From: an uncultured Collinsella sp. | Lineage (GTDB): Bacteria; Actinomycetota; Coriobacteriia; Coriobacteriales; Coriobacteriaceae | Direction of reading: 5' to 3' | Assembly (NCBI GenBank): GCA_958438955.1 | Contig: CAUBTS010000019.1 | Span: 1 to 22,509 of the forward strand | Length of the DNA stretch: 22,509 nucleotides | In this document: positions 1-6,896 of the stretch, piece after piece | Position numbering within the stretch: position 1 is the stretch's first letter | Layout of the letters: the number at the start of each line of letters is the position of its first letter | The notes under the pieces: generated by a model | Told to the model about the DNA's origin: nothing | Databases searched by the model: none | What the model saw: only the letters and a program-made list of their open reading frames with translations | Made by a program: the position numbers and the translations under genes

Positions 1-88
1 ACACCGGCGGCATAAAGACGCGGTTCTTGACCTCGGTCGTACCGACCTTGATCGGACTAAAGAGCATCGGGTAGGCGGAGGACTCCAT
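1..88 (-). CDS. NADH:flavin oxidoreductase (Old Yellow Enzyme family), N-terminus only
   Basis: Partial gene cut by the window edge; only the first 29 residues are visible. They read MESSAYPMLFSPIKVG..., then KNRVFMPPV. The pattern LFSPIK(V/I)G followed by KNR(V/I)xMxP is the classic first beta strand of Old Yellow Enzyme/2,4-dienoyl-CoA reductase-type FMN TIM barrels, and it should precede FMN binding. The ATG at 88 has a good ribosome site (AAGGA, 7 bases upstream). The substrate cannot be told. A shorter single-domain flavin reductase and the longer FadH-like form with an Fe-S cluster are both possible. It follows the GltD-like oxidoreductase in the same direction, but a strong hairpin lies between them, so it is probably transcribed separately. 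Confidence 0.8.
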   Translation of the reverse strand, partial: MESSAYPMLFSPIKVGTTEVKNRVFMPPV

Positions 89-198
89 ACAGGGTTCCTT
101 TCATTTGAGCCGCTCGGCGGCAGTTGCTGACGTACCTATCGTACCAGCAACCGCGCAGCACCCGACCGTGCGCGTTCCCCCAGCCTCTGCTCAACCCC

Positions 199-269
199 AA
201 AAAGTTGCGGTGAAATACGGGGCAGCCGAGGCTTTTGACAGGCAAAACAGTCCGTATTTCACCGCAACT
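199..269 (-). terminator. Long hairpin terminator behind the GltD-like gene
   Basis: An exact 18-bp inverted repeat, arms 203-220 and 252-269, starts 15 bases past the stop codon of the oxidoreductase. On the minus strand it is followed directly by a T run (199-203) and then GGGG. The 31-base loop is unusually long for a simple intrinsic terminator. It is therefore either a terminator with a large loop or an intergenic repeat element acting as one. The rest of the 196-base gap holds only a weak inverted repeat (GTTGCTG 123-129 with CAGCAAC 145-151) upstream of the flavin oxidoreductase start. Confidence 0.6.
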
Positions 270-284
270 GATGGATGGGATGTG

Positions 285-1502
285 TTAGAGACCCAAATAG
301 GCAGTCATGCCTTCGACGGCGAGCTTGGCGCCTGCCACGGCATGAACCACGGTGAGCGGGCCGTTAACCACGTCGCCGGCGGCAAAGACGCCGGGCACGG
401 TGGTCATGCCGTTCTCGTCGACCGAAAGCAGGCCGCGATGGTCGGTCTCCAGACCACCCGTCGTAAGCACAAGCTTGTCTTTGGGCACCTGCGAAGCCGC
501 AATCACAACTGTGTCGGCAGACGCATGGTCGAGCTCTTCCTCGTAGCCCACCACATTGTTGTCCTCGTCAAAGATAGCCGTCTCGAAGACCGGACCGTTA
601 TCGTCGATGGCGCAGATCGCCTTGCCGCACACAATCTCGGCACCATCGAGCTCGGTCAGCTCGACCTCGTCGTCGATGGCCGAGATATGGCGCGAGCGGG
701 CATACACGGTGACCTTGCGAGCGCCCGAGCGCAGGGCTGTGCGGGCAACATCCATGGCAACATTGCCGGCACCGATGACCGCCACGTTCTGCCCGATTGC
801 CACGCTCGCGGGATCGACCAGGTAATCGATGCCAAACAGCACGTTGCCGCGCGACTCGCCGGGAATACCCAACTTGCGAGCTCGCCAGGTACCGGTACCA
901 ACAAAGACCGCATCGTAGCCGTCGCGCAGCAGGTCGTCGATATGCAGCGCGCCACCGATGGTGGTCGAGGGGCGCACGCGCACGCCAAGCGAGCACATCA
1001 CGTGACGGTACTTTTGTACGAGCGCACGGGGCAGGCGGAACTCGGGGATACCGTATTCCAGCACACCGCCGATCTCGGGGCGCTGTTCAAATACCGTGAC
1101 GGCACAGCCCAGCTGGGCCATCTTAATGGCCACGGTAATACCGGCGGGACCGGAACCGACCACAGCAACCTGTTTGCCACACGACGGCGCGGGCGTCCAC
1201 TCCTTACGATCTAAATACGCTGTGGAGATGTAGTGCTCGATGCTCGAAAAATGCACGGGTGTGCCCTTACGGCCCTGGATGCAAGCACCCTCGCACTGGC
1301 CCGAATGATTGCACACCATGGAGCAGACCGCGCTCATGGGATTGTTCTGGAACAGTAGCTCGCCCGCCTCTTCTAGACGACGCTGTTTGAACAGGTCGAT
1401 GACCTGCGGAATAGGCGTCTGAACTGGGCAGCCCTTAAGCTGACAGAACGCCCTTTTACAACCCAGGCAACGATTCGCCTCTTCGACAATGTGGATAGCC
1501 AC
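285..1502 (-). CDS. GltD-like NAD(P)-dependent flavoprotein oxidoreductase (glutamate synthase small-subunit family)
   Basis: A protein of about 405 residues built like the glutamate synthase beta subunit and its relatives. The N-terminal cysteine-rich part (CLGC, CQLKGCP, then AVCSMVCNHSGQCEGACIQG) should carry Fe-S clusters. An FAD Rossmann motif follows (VVGSGPAGI), then an internal NAD(P)H Rossmann motif (VIGAGNVAMDVA) and the family C-terminus (AAGDVVNGPLTVVHAVAGAKLAVEGM). Family members move electrons between NAD(P)H and a partner. No glutamate synthase large subunit is present, so the partner and true reaction are unknown. The GTG at 1502 is preferred because AAGGGGAG stands 5 bases before it; a TTG at 1529 would add nine residues but lacks a ribosome site. 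It probably forms an operon with the isomerase and GH105 genes upstream (103-base gap). A role in redox balancing of uronate catabolism is inference only. Confidence 0.85.
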   Translation of the reverse strand: MAIHIVEEANRCLGCKRAFCQLKGCPVQTPIPQVIDLFKQRRLEEAGELLFQNNPMSAVCSMVCNHSGQCEGACIQGRKGTPVHFSSIEHYISTAYLDRKEWTPAPSCGKQVAVVGSGPAGITVAIKMAQLGCAVTVFEQRPEIGGVLEYGIPEFRLPRALVQKYRHVMCSLGVRVRPSTTIGGALHIDDLLRDGYDAVFVGTGTWRARKLGIPGESRGNVLFGIDYLVDPASVAIGQNVAVIGAGNVAMDVARTALRSGARKVTVYARSRHISAIDDEVELTELDGAEIVCGKAICAIDDNGPVFETAIFDEDNNVVGYEEELDHASADTVVIAASQVPKDKLVLTTGGLETDHRGLLSVDENGMTTVPGVFAAGDVVNGPLTVVHAVAGAKLAVEGMTAYLGL

Positions 1503-1605
1503 GCAACTCCCCTTTTTAATGCAATCCAATGGGGCGACGATAAAGACCCTTCACCGCCGCCCCCATACAGGTAATCTCAATCTGCCGACACGACAAAAGC
1601 CAATG

Positions 1606-2520
1606 CTATAACTCGCGATGCAAAGCCCCGCAGCGAGCGGACATGTGCTCGAGTGTCGCCAGGCAGTCAACCCCCGTCGCCGGCACACTGTTCTCGACCA
1701 CGCAGGGAATCCCAGGGCAGGCGGCAGCCGCCCAGGCCACCACGGGCTCAAAGTCGTATCGTCCCGTCTCGCCCACGCCATGGCACACCAGGCGCGAACC
1801 CGTACCGTCGCACCAACCGGCTTCGTCCTCGTTGTCGACGACCTCATAATCCTTGGCGTGCAGCACGCGGATCTTGCTGCCGCATAAGTAGAGCATGCGC
1901 GCGGTAATTTCCTGCGCTTCGTCAACAACGCTGGGGTGCAGCAGCGACACTGGGTCATAGATCACGCCGAGCGCTGGGCTCGAGATGCGCTCCAGCACCT
2001 CGCGGCAACGATCCGGCGTGCTGACCGTCTCGTTCCAGCCGGGCTCAATTAGTATTTGCTCACCAACGGCCTCGGCACGCTCGCAGACGTATGTGAGCCC
2101 GTCCATAAAAGCCTCGAGCGCCTCATCGGTCATGCGGTCGCCAGCAACGCGATTTTGCGCATTGGGGCGACCGGTCTCGGTGCCAACCGGGCATCCGCCG
2201 AGCATCTGGGCAAAGTTCAAGCATGCCTCGTACTCGGCAAAGTTATCCATGAGCTGTTGGCGATCGGGCGTCGCCAAATTCTTATAGCAGCCGAGCACGG
2301 CGACCGAAACGCCCGACTCATCGAGCACGGCACGCAAATGGTCGGCAAGCTCGCTGGTCAGGCCGCCTCGATCGATCCCCATCGATGCGTAGAGCACCTT
2401 GCTCGGCAGCTGAATGCACGAAAAGCCCAGCTCTCCCGCCATGCGAATGCGTTCCTCGACGGTCCCCTGCGGAAGGTCGTGCAAACGTACACCCGGAGTA
2501 ATAGCCCCCACGTTATTCAC
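1606..2520 (-). CDS. Sugar phosphate isomerase/epimerase-type TIM-barrel protein
   Basis: About 304 residues resembling the xylose isomerase-like/AP-endonuclease-2 TIM-barrel family. Visible hallmarks are GELGFSCIQLPSK near the start, VAVLGCYKN, ILIEPGWNETV (the metal-ligand Glu strand), LGVIYDPVSLLHP, IRVLHAKDYEV and a final PCVVENS strand. Members isomerise or epimerise sugars and keto-sugars with a divalent metal. The substrate is not predictable from sequence. Position directly after a GH105 enzyme makes an unsaturated or keto-uronate a reasonable guess. The open frame extends upstream inside GH105 with no plausible start there, so the start is taken as GTG 2520, which overlaps the GH105 stop; GTG 2511 is the alternative. 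The overlap implies translational coupling. Confidence 0.75.
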   Translation of the reverse strand: MNNVGAITPGVRLHDLPQGTVEERIRMAGELGFSCIQLPSKVLYASMGIDRGGLTSELADHLRAVLDESGVSVAVLGCYKNLATPDRQQLMDNFAEYEACLNFAQMLGGCPVGTETGRPNAQNRVAGDRMTDEALEAFMDGLTYVCERAEAVGEQILIEPGWNETVSTPDRCREVLERISSPALGVIYDPVSLLHPSVVDEAQEITARMLYLCGSKIRVLHAKDYEVVDNEDEAGWCDGTGSRLVCHGVGETGRYDFEPVVAWAAAACPGIPCVVENSVPATGVDCLATLEHMSARCGALHREL

Positions 2521-3751
2521 ATCCCTTATGAGCGTTGATGCCCGGGGTGTATCCGCCAAACGGGTCCTCGATGGAGCACACGCCCGAGGGGGCGAGCGGA
2601 TCGCGTTTACCGGCCAGCTTGTCGTGATGCATGGTCTCGATATAGGCAAGCACCAGCGGCGCCACACCCTTTGCATCATTTTTGACCACGGGCTCGCTCA
2701 TGTAGTAATCAAACGTGCCCTCGCGGTGCGCGGTGTTGCCCAGGCCCGCGACCAGGCAGATGTTGTCGAGCGCCAGCTGGCCATCATGCTCGGACAGGCA
2801 GGTCTCGCAGATGCCGTCGAAGGCGCGACGGCCGTACTGGTAGTAACGCTCGCCCAGCACGCCCAGACGCACGCCCTTCATGATGGCGTTGGCAAAGATG
2901 GCGCTGCCCGACTCCTCCAGGTAGTTGGGGGCGATATTGGGCAGGTTGATGACCTGGTGCCACATGCCGGTCTTCTCGTCCTGATACGGCAGCATGGCGT
3001 CGATCAGATCGTGGAACATCTTGCGGATCTCGTCCTTCTCGGCTGACATCGAAGGCGGCATAAGCTCCCAGGTGTCGATGAGCGCCATGGCAAACCAGCC
3101 CTCGGCGCGCAGCCAGAAGTTAGCCGAAAGGCCGGTGACCGGGTCGCACCAGAACTGTTTGCGGCTCGCGTCGTAAGCGTGATAGTACAGACCGTTGAGG
3201 GGGTTGCGCATCAGGTCATGCACAACCTGGAACATATGGAAGCTGTCCGAGCAGGCACGACGGTTGTGGAAGCTCAGCTCGTACTGCATGTAGAACGGCT
3301 GGGCCATATACATGCCATCGAGCCAGATCTGGTTGGGATAGACGGCCTTGTGCCAAAACACGCCTTCTTTGGTGCGCGGCTGGGTCTCGAGCTGGCGGTA
3401 GATGGTGTCCATGGCGGCACGGTACTTGGGCTTGCCCACCAGGTCATAGAGCTTGTAGAGGGTCTTGCCCGCATTGACGTTATCGAGGTTGTACTCCTGC
3501 GGGTTGTAATGCTTGATGGTACCGTCGTCCTGGACAAAGAAATCGATGTAGTCATCGGCAAAGGTCAGGTAGCGCTGCTCACCCGTGATCTCGTACAGCT
3601 CGATGAGCGCCTTGATCATGCAGCCGTCGATATAGTTCCAGGTGTTCTCCTTGCCGGCGCGAATCTTTTCGATATTCCAAGCCGGCGCCTGCGGCGTAGA
3701 GGTTTCGATCAACTGCTCGATATAACGGTCCAGGATTTGATTGCAACCCAT
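2513..3751 (-). CDS. GH105 unsaturated rhamnogalacturonyl/galacturonyl hydrolase (YteR/RhiN-like)
   Basis: A 412-residue protein matching the family's usual size. GH105 and GH88 enzymes hydrate and cleave the 4,5-unsaturated uronate from the non-reducing end of lyase-made pectin fragments. The two acidic residues required in Bacillus YteR (Asp88, Asp143) have counterparts at almost the same positions: Asp90 in YNLDNVNAG and Asp145 in WLDGMYMAQPF. Other family features are the N-terminal WNYIDGCM and the late GMWHQVI and LEESGSAIFANAI motifs. No signal peptide is seen, so it should act in the cytoplasm. ATG 3751 is chosen because GAGGGG lies 6 bases ahead; an in-frame ATG at 3769 has no ribosome site. 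A pair of LacI-type operators sits just upstream, so it probably heads its own regulated transcript with the isomerase and GltD-like genes. Confidence 0.9.
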   Translation of the reverse strand: MGCNQILDRYIEQLIETSTPQAPAWNIEKIRAGKENTWNYIDGCMIKALIELYEITGEQRYLTFADDYIDFFVQDDGTIKHYNPQEYNLDNVNAGKTLYKLYDLVGKPKYRAAMDTIYRQLETQPRTKEGVFWHKAVYPNQIWLDGMYMAQPFYMQYELSFHNRRACSDSFHMFQVVHDLMRNPLNGLYYHAYDASRKQFWCDPVTGLSANFWLRAEGWFAMALIDTWELMPPSMSAEKDEIRKMFHDLIDAMLPYQDEKTGMWHQVINLPNIAPNYLEESGSAIFANAIMKGVRLGVLGERYYQYGRRAFDGICETCLSEHDGQLALDNICLVAGLGNTAHREGTFDYYMSEPVVKNDAKGVAPLVLAYIETMHHDKLAGKRDPLAPSGVCSIEDPFGGYTPGINAHKGCE

Positions 3752-3776
3752 TGCTGTCCCCTCTGACATAAACGAT

Positions 3777-3792
3777 AGGTGAACGTTACCCC
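3777..3792. promoter_or_regulatory. LacI-type operator, proximal copy before GH105
   Basis: AGGTGAACGTTACCCC. The left half matches the locus consensus AGGTGAACGTTCACCT exactly; the right half is degenerate. Its centre (3784.5) is 41 bp from the next copy and lies just downstream of a possible -10 box, where a bound repressor would block transcription of GH105. Confidence 0.65.
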
Positions 3793-3793
3793 T

Positions 3794-3824
3794 AGTGTAA
3801 CGCGAGCGGGGAATATAGGGTGAA
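3794..3824 (-). promoter_or_regulatory. Candidate promoter of the GH105 operon
   Basis: On the minus strand TTCACC (3819-3824, inside the distal operator) could serve as the -35 box and TACACT (3794-3799) as the -10 box. The spacing is 19 bases, which is long, and both boxes are weak. Support comes mainly from the same layout in front of uxaC and the symporter. Confidence 0.35.
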
Positions 3825-3845
3825 CGTTAACCCTATATTCCCCGC
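3806..3845. promoter_or_regulatory. Operator embedded in a 40-bp near-perfect palindrome
   Basis: The core GGGTGAACGTTAACCC (3818-3833) is an operator variant. The symmetry runs much further: each half is 20 bp, and the two halves match at 19 of 20 positions, the only mismatch being next to the AACGTT core. It lies 13 bases past the SGNH esterase stop. It could act as an operator, and as RNA it would fold into a very stable hairpin, but no T run follows, so a classic terminator is not supported. Confidence 0.65.
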
Positions 3846-3858
3846 AAACGGCAGACTT

Positions 3859-4527
3859 TTAGCGGCAAACGGCGGTGAGACCCGCGGCGATGCGATGCGC
3901 CAGGCGCTCATAGCCGGCAGGACTGTAATGCAGACCGTCCGGCATATAGAGCTCGTGGTGCTCTGGCAAAAACGGGCTGATGCCACTTTGCGCATACAGG
4001 TCAATCACCGGAACGGAGTAGCGGTCACAGACCTCGAGCATCGCCTTTACGTAGGCGACCTGCGTCAACCCCAGGTGATTGAGCTCATCGCTTGCCGGGA
4101 TATCCTTCTCGTGCTTACCACTCGTCTTGCACGGCGTCATAAACACAAGCTTTGCCTGGGGCGAACGCGCCGTGATGGTGCGGATCAGGTAATCGAGCGC
4201 ACCGTAGAACTCATGCACATCAGTACTGCCCAACTCGCCAAGCGGCACGTTGCGGCTAAAGTCGTTGACGCCGCCAAAGACAATGTAGATATCGGCCGCA
4301 TCGTCGATACCGTCCAGGCGCTCGACAAACGAATCGCTGCGGTCGGCCTTGACGGCGATGCGCGAGCCCTTGATGCCAAAGTTCTCGATGGTTGCGCCGC
4401 CCAGTAGCGCGCCCAAGTGCGAGGTCCACGAAATGTCGTTGCCTCCCCCACCGCAGCCGTTATCGCCCCAGGTGGTCGAATCGCCAAAGCAGCAAATGGT
4501 CGATTCATTCAAGCTCTTCGTTTCCAT
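3859..4527 (-). CDS. SGNH/GDSL hydrolase, probable pectin (rhamnogalacturonan) acetylesterase
   Basis: 222 residues with all four SGNH blocks: FGDSTTWGD (nucleophile Ser) at the N-terminus, NFGIKGSR (Gly block), FGGVNDF (Asn block) and PDGLHYSPAGY (catalytic Asp and His) near the C-terminus. Such enzymes remove acetyl or other ester groups. In this pectin locus, acetyl removal from galacturonate or rhamnogalacturonan fragments is the likely job, though the sequence cannot prove the substrate. No signal peptide is visible, which suggests cytoplasmic action. ATG 4527 is preferred over ATG 4587 because GAGGAG stands 6 bases ahead. It follows the pectinesterase fusion by 69 bases with no terminator between them, so the two esterase genes are probably co-transcribed. 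Confidence 0.85.
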   Translation of the reverse strand: METKSLNESTICCFGDSTTWGDNGCGGGGNDISWTSHLGALLGGATIENFGIKGSRIAVKADRSDSFVERLDGIDDAADIYIVFGGVNDFSRNVPLGELGSTDVHEFYGALDYLIRTITARSPQAKLVFMTPCKTSGKHEKDIPASDELNHLGLTQVAYVKAMLEVCDRYSVPVIDLYAQSGISPFLPEHHELYMPDGLHYSPAGYERLAHRIAAGLTAVCR

Positions 4528-4596
4528 AATCTTCTCCTCATCCGCCCATCGACGGTCATACAGGAACGTACCGTTTATTCGCAGCATGCCGAGGGG

Positions 4597-6762
4597 CTAT
4601 GCACGGGCGCATTCCGCAACGTGCGAATCGAGCCATTCGATATCCTCGGCAAGATGTGCCACGCCCAGATGGTGTTCACCCGGACACACCTCGTGCCGCA
4701 GGCCATCTCTGCGACCCAGCAACTTGTAGGCATCGCGCACGATCTCGAGCTGCTCGTCAACATTTTTCAGCCCGCGCGAACCGTTCAGATGATCCTCTTC
4801 GCAGCTTTGCACCAGCAGCGGATGCGGCGCGATGAGCGAGGCAATATCGCCCATGTCGAGCAAGCGCCAAAGTCCGGGTGTGTAGTTGCAGCTGCAATTG
4901 CCGTTGAGGTGCAGCAGCGAATCATCGACACCGTACAGGTAGCCCGAGACAAACGTCTTGCATACGCGTGGGTCGAGCGCCGCCAGATACAGCGTCATGT
5001 ATCCGCCGCCCGAAAAGCCAAAACAGCCCAGGTCGTCCATGGCAATGTCGCCGCGCGCCTCTAGGTAATCGATCAGACGCATGTTATCCCAGGCGTTGAG
5101 GCCCGCAACGGTAAGTCCCAGCGGCTCGGCCATGCGCGCCTGGTTTAGGCACGTGCCGCGCAGAAAGCTGTTCTCGTCATCGCCCTGACCCTTCCAGTCA
5201 CGACGGTATCCCCAACCGCGTGCGTCGGGGCAGACGGTCACGTAACCCATACGCGCCAAACGCAGACCGTAGTCGTAATTGAACTTACGCACGGCATCAT
5301 CGACAGCCGGCACGCCCACAACACCGGCTACGCTTGCAGCACCCGCTCCCTGATGGCCATGCGGGCAGATATAACAGCGTTTGAGTCCCCGCTCATCAAG
5401 CTTAGGATGAGACGGTTCCAACAGGTAGAACGGCATCCAAACATCGCGCTCGACCTGCAACATCGCATGGGTGCGCACGATGCCGCCGGCAACCCGCACG
5501 CGGCTGAGCTCACGAATCTCAATCGGGACGCGGTCCATAAGCGAAAGGCCCAAAACATCGTACAGACGAGTCCTGGTCGCAATCTTCCATGCCTCAAAAT
5601 CTGCAGGAGTCTTGCCCGTAAAAGCAGCCGAACGCCCCTCGCGCTTCAGCCGGGCACGCAGCGCAGGTTCGTCTTCGCAGTACGTCTCGATGTGCACGGT
5701 GCGGCCGTTGGCAGACAGTTCAGCCGTCTCAACCGCATCACCGTCGCCGCCCTCGGGATCCCAGCTATCCCCACCGGCAAGCACCTGCTCGCGAGCGTAC
5801 CCGGCGGCAGCCATCACATCGAGTTCATTCGCCCACGGCACCCAGCCGGTAGTATCACCCGCCGGCCCATGCAGAATCGTGCCAGCATACTGCACGCAGT
5901 TGTGCGCCGCCGGCTTATTCCAATCCCACCAGCCTTCGCGCTTGATATGTCGCCCCAGCCAGCAATCGATCAGCACAGTTTGCGCCCATTCGCGCCAAGG
6001 ACGACCCAGGTAGACCGAATCCGGCGCCACGCCATCCGGAGCTGTAAACGAACAGCCGTGGAACACAAAGCCGTGCGGCTCGCCTTCGGGCGTCGACGCC
6101 GCCGTCACGTAGCCGTTCACGTCCATATCGCGGTTGAGCGAGCGAATCTCGCACCCCTCAAAGTAGGCACGCGCGCCGCCAAAGATAAAGTCGACATCGC
6201 CCTCGATCCGGCAACGTCGAAAATACTGGCGCCCCACCCGGCGCGGCGCATACTGTTTGGGTCCTATAAACCCGCCCGGTTTGGCCTCATGCGGCGGCAG
6301 CGGACCCAAAAACAGTGTGTCCTGGTGCCCCTTAATGCAGCAGGCATCGACAACCAGACGGTCGCCATCAGCATACAGGGCAATCGCCTGACCGACCTCG
6401 CGCCCATCGCCCGCATCGTTTTCGATCGTGAGGTTTGCAAGCGTCACGTCATCGGCATCGACCAGCACCGTATACGTGCGGAAGGTGCCGAGCTTTCCGT
6501 CCTGGCCGCTGCCGTCCCCCGAGGGCATCTGCGCCGCAAGGCCGCCAACGATACGCACGCTGTCGGCCGTCTCTCCCTCAATCGTCACATGCGGGCGATG
6601 AATCTCGACCCGTTCGCGGTACTCACCCGGCTCGATATGGATTGTCACCGGCCGTCCGTCATTCGGACAGGATTCGTCAATTGCCTCCAAGGCCTTAGAG
6701 ATACTGTGATATGCCCCCGCACGCTCGGGCGAAACCTCAAAAAATCGTCTCTCACTCATCAT
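4597..6762 (-). CDS. Two-domain pectin methylesterase (CE8) - alpha/beta-hydrolase esterase fusion
   Basis: A 721-residue fusion. Residues about 10-335 are a family CE8 pectin methylesterase beta helix with the full signature: GEYRERV (47-52), GQAIAL (Gln125), GHQDTLFL (Gln147, Asp148), GDVDFIFGG (Asp191) and YLGRPWREW (Arg254). Residues about 400-715 are an alpha/beta hydrolase of the acetyl-xylan-esterase/dienelactone-hydrolase type, with CYICPHGHQG, GWGYRRDWK, nucleophile elbow GFSGGG (Ser584), a candidate acid in SCEEDHLN (Asp657) and His697/698 in GEHHL. One chain could therefore remove both methyl and acyl esters from pectic oligosaccharides. No signal peptide is seen. Acetyl specificity of the second domain is inferred. 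The start is ATG 6762 or the adjacent ATG 6759; a ribosome site is weak at both. An imperfect terminator and an odd palindrome lie upstream. Confidence 0.88.
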   Translation of the reverse strand: MMSERRFFEVSPERAGAYHSISKALEAIDESCPNDGRPVTIHIEPGEYRERVEIHRPHVTIEGETADSVRIVGGLAAQMPSGDGSGQDGKLGTFRTYTVLVDADDVTLANLTIENDAGDGREVGQAIALYADGDRLVVDACCIKGHQDTLFLGPLPPHEAKPGGFIGPKQYAPRRVGRQYFRRCRIEGDVDFIFGGARAYFEGCEIRSLNRDMDVNGYVTAASTPEGEPHGFVFHGCSFTAPDGVAPDSVYLGRPWREWAQTVLIDCWLGRHIKREGWWDWNKPAAHNCVQYAGTILHGPAGDTTGWVPWANELDVMAAAGYAREQVLAGGDSWDPEGGDGDAVETAELSANGRTVHIETYCEDEPALRARLKREGRSAAFTGKTPADFEAWKIATRTRLYDVLGLSLMDRVPIEIRELSRVRVAGGIVRTHAMLQVERDVWMPFYLLEPSHPKLDERGLKRCYICPHGHQGAGAASVAGVVGVPAVDDAVRKFNYDYGLRLARMGYVTVCPDARGWGYRRDWKGQGDDENSFLRGTCLNQARMAEPLGLTVAGLNAWDNMRLIDYLEARGDIAMDDLGCFGFSGGGYMTLYLAALDPRVCKTFVSGYLYGVDDSLLHLNGNCSCNYTPGLWRLLDMGDIASLIAPHPLLVQSCEEDHLNGSRGLKNVDEQLEIVRDAYKLLGRRDGLRHEVCPGEHHLGVAHLAEDIEWLDSHVAECARA

Positions 6763-6782
6763 CAGTCACCGCGTCCTTTCGT

Positions 6783-6797
6783 CGTAGACCGTCTACG
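6783..6797. promoter_or_regulatory. Palindrome CGTAGAC-C-GTCTACG, possible operator of a second regulator
   Basis: An exact 7-bp inverted repeat around one central base, 21 bases upstream of the pectinesterase fusion start. The symmetry and odd length resemble GntR-type sites, and it is unrelated to the GTGAACGTTCAC operator that is missing here. No matching regulator is in the window. Confidence 0.35.
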
Positions 6798-6814
6798 TTG
6801 CAGTTTCGGCATAT

Positions 6815-6858
6815 AAAAAGTTCGCGCAATGGGTCGGGAAGGCCCTGCCCATCGCGCG
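6815..6858 (-). terminator. Weak terminator or attenuator between polygalacturonase and pectinesterase genes
   Basis: An 11-bp stem (6823-6833 with 6848-6858, one G-U pair) on the minus strand is followed after three bases by TTTTT (6815-6819). It lies within 75 bases of the polygalacturonase stop. The gap between stem and T run makes partial readthrough into the pectinesterase gene plausible. Confidence 0.5.
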
Positions 6859-6896
6859 CCGCGACATACCGAATTTAATTGTTTAGGAGCAAACGC

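Noticed and set aside
105..1214. Long open frame on the plus strand opposite the GltD-like gene
   Set aside because: It is a shadow of the real gene; the translation has no family features, while the minus strand has clear Fe-S and Rossmann motifs.
2521..2679. N-terminal extension of the isomerase inside the GH105 gene
   Set aside because: The extra 53 residues are Arg/Pro/Ser-rich out-of-frame coding sequence of GH105 and have no family similarity.
5353..6816. 487-codon plus-strand frame opposite the pectinesterase fusion
   Set aside because: High GC leaves long antisense frames. The protein is low in recognisable motifs and lacks a ribosome site.
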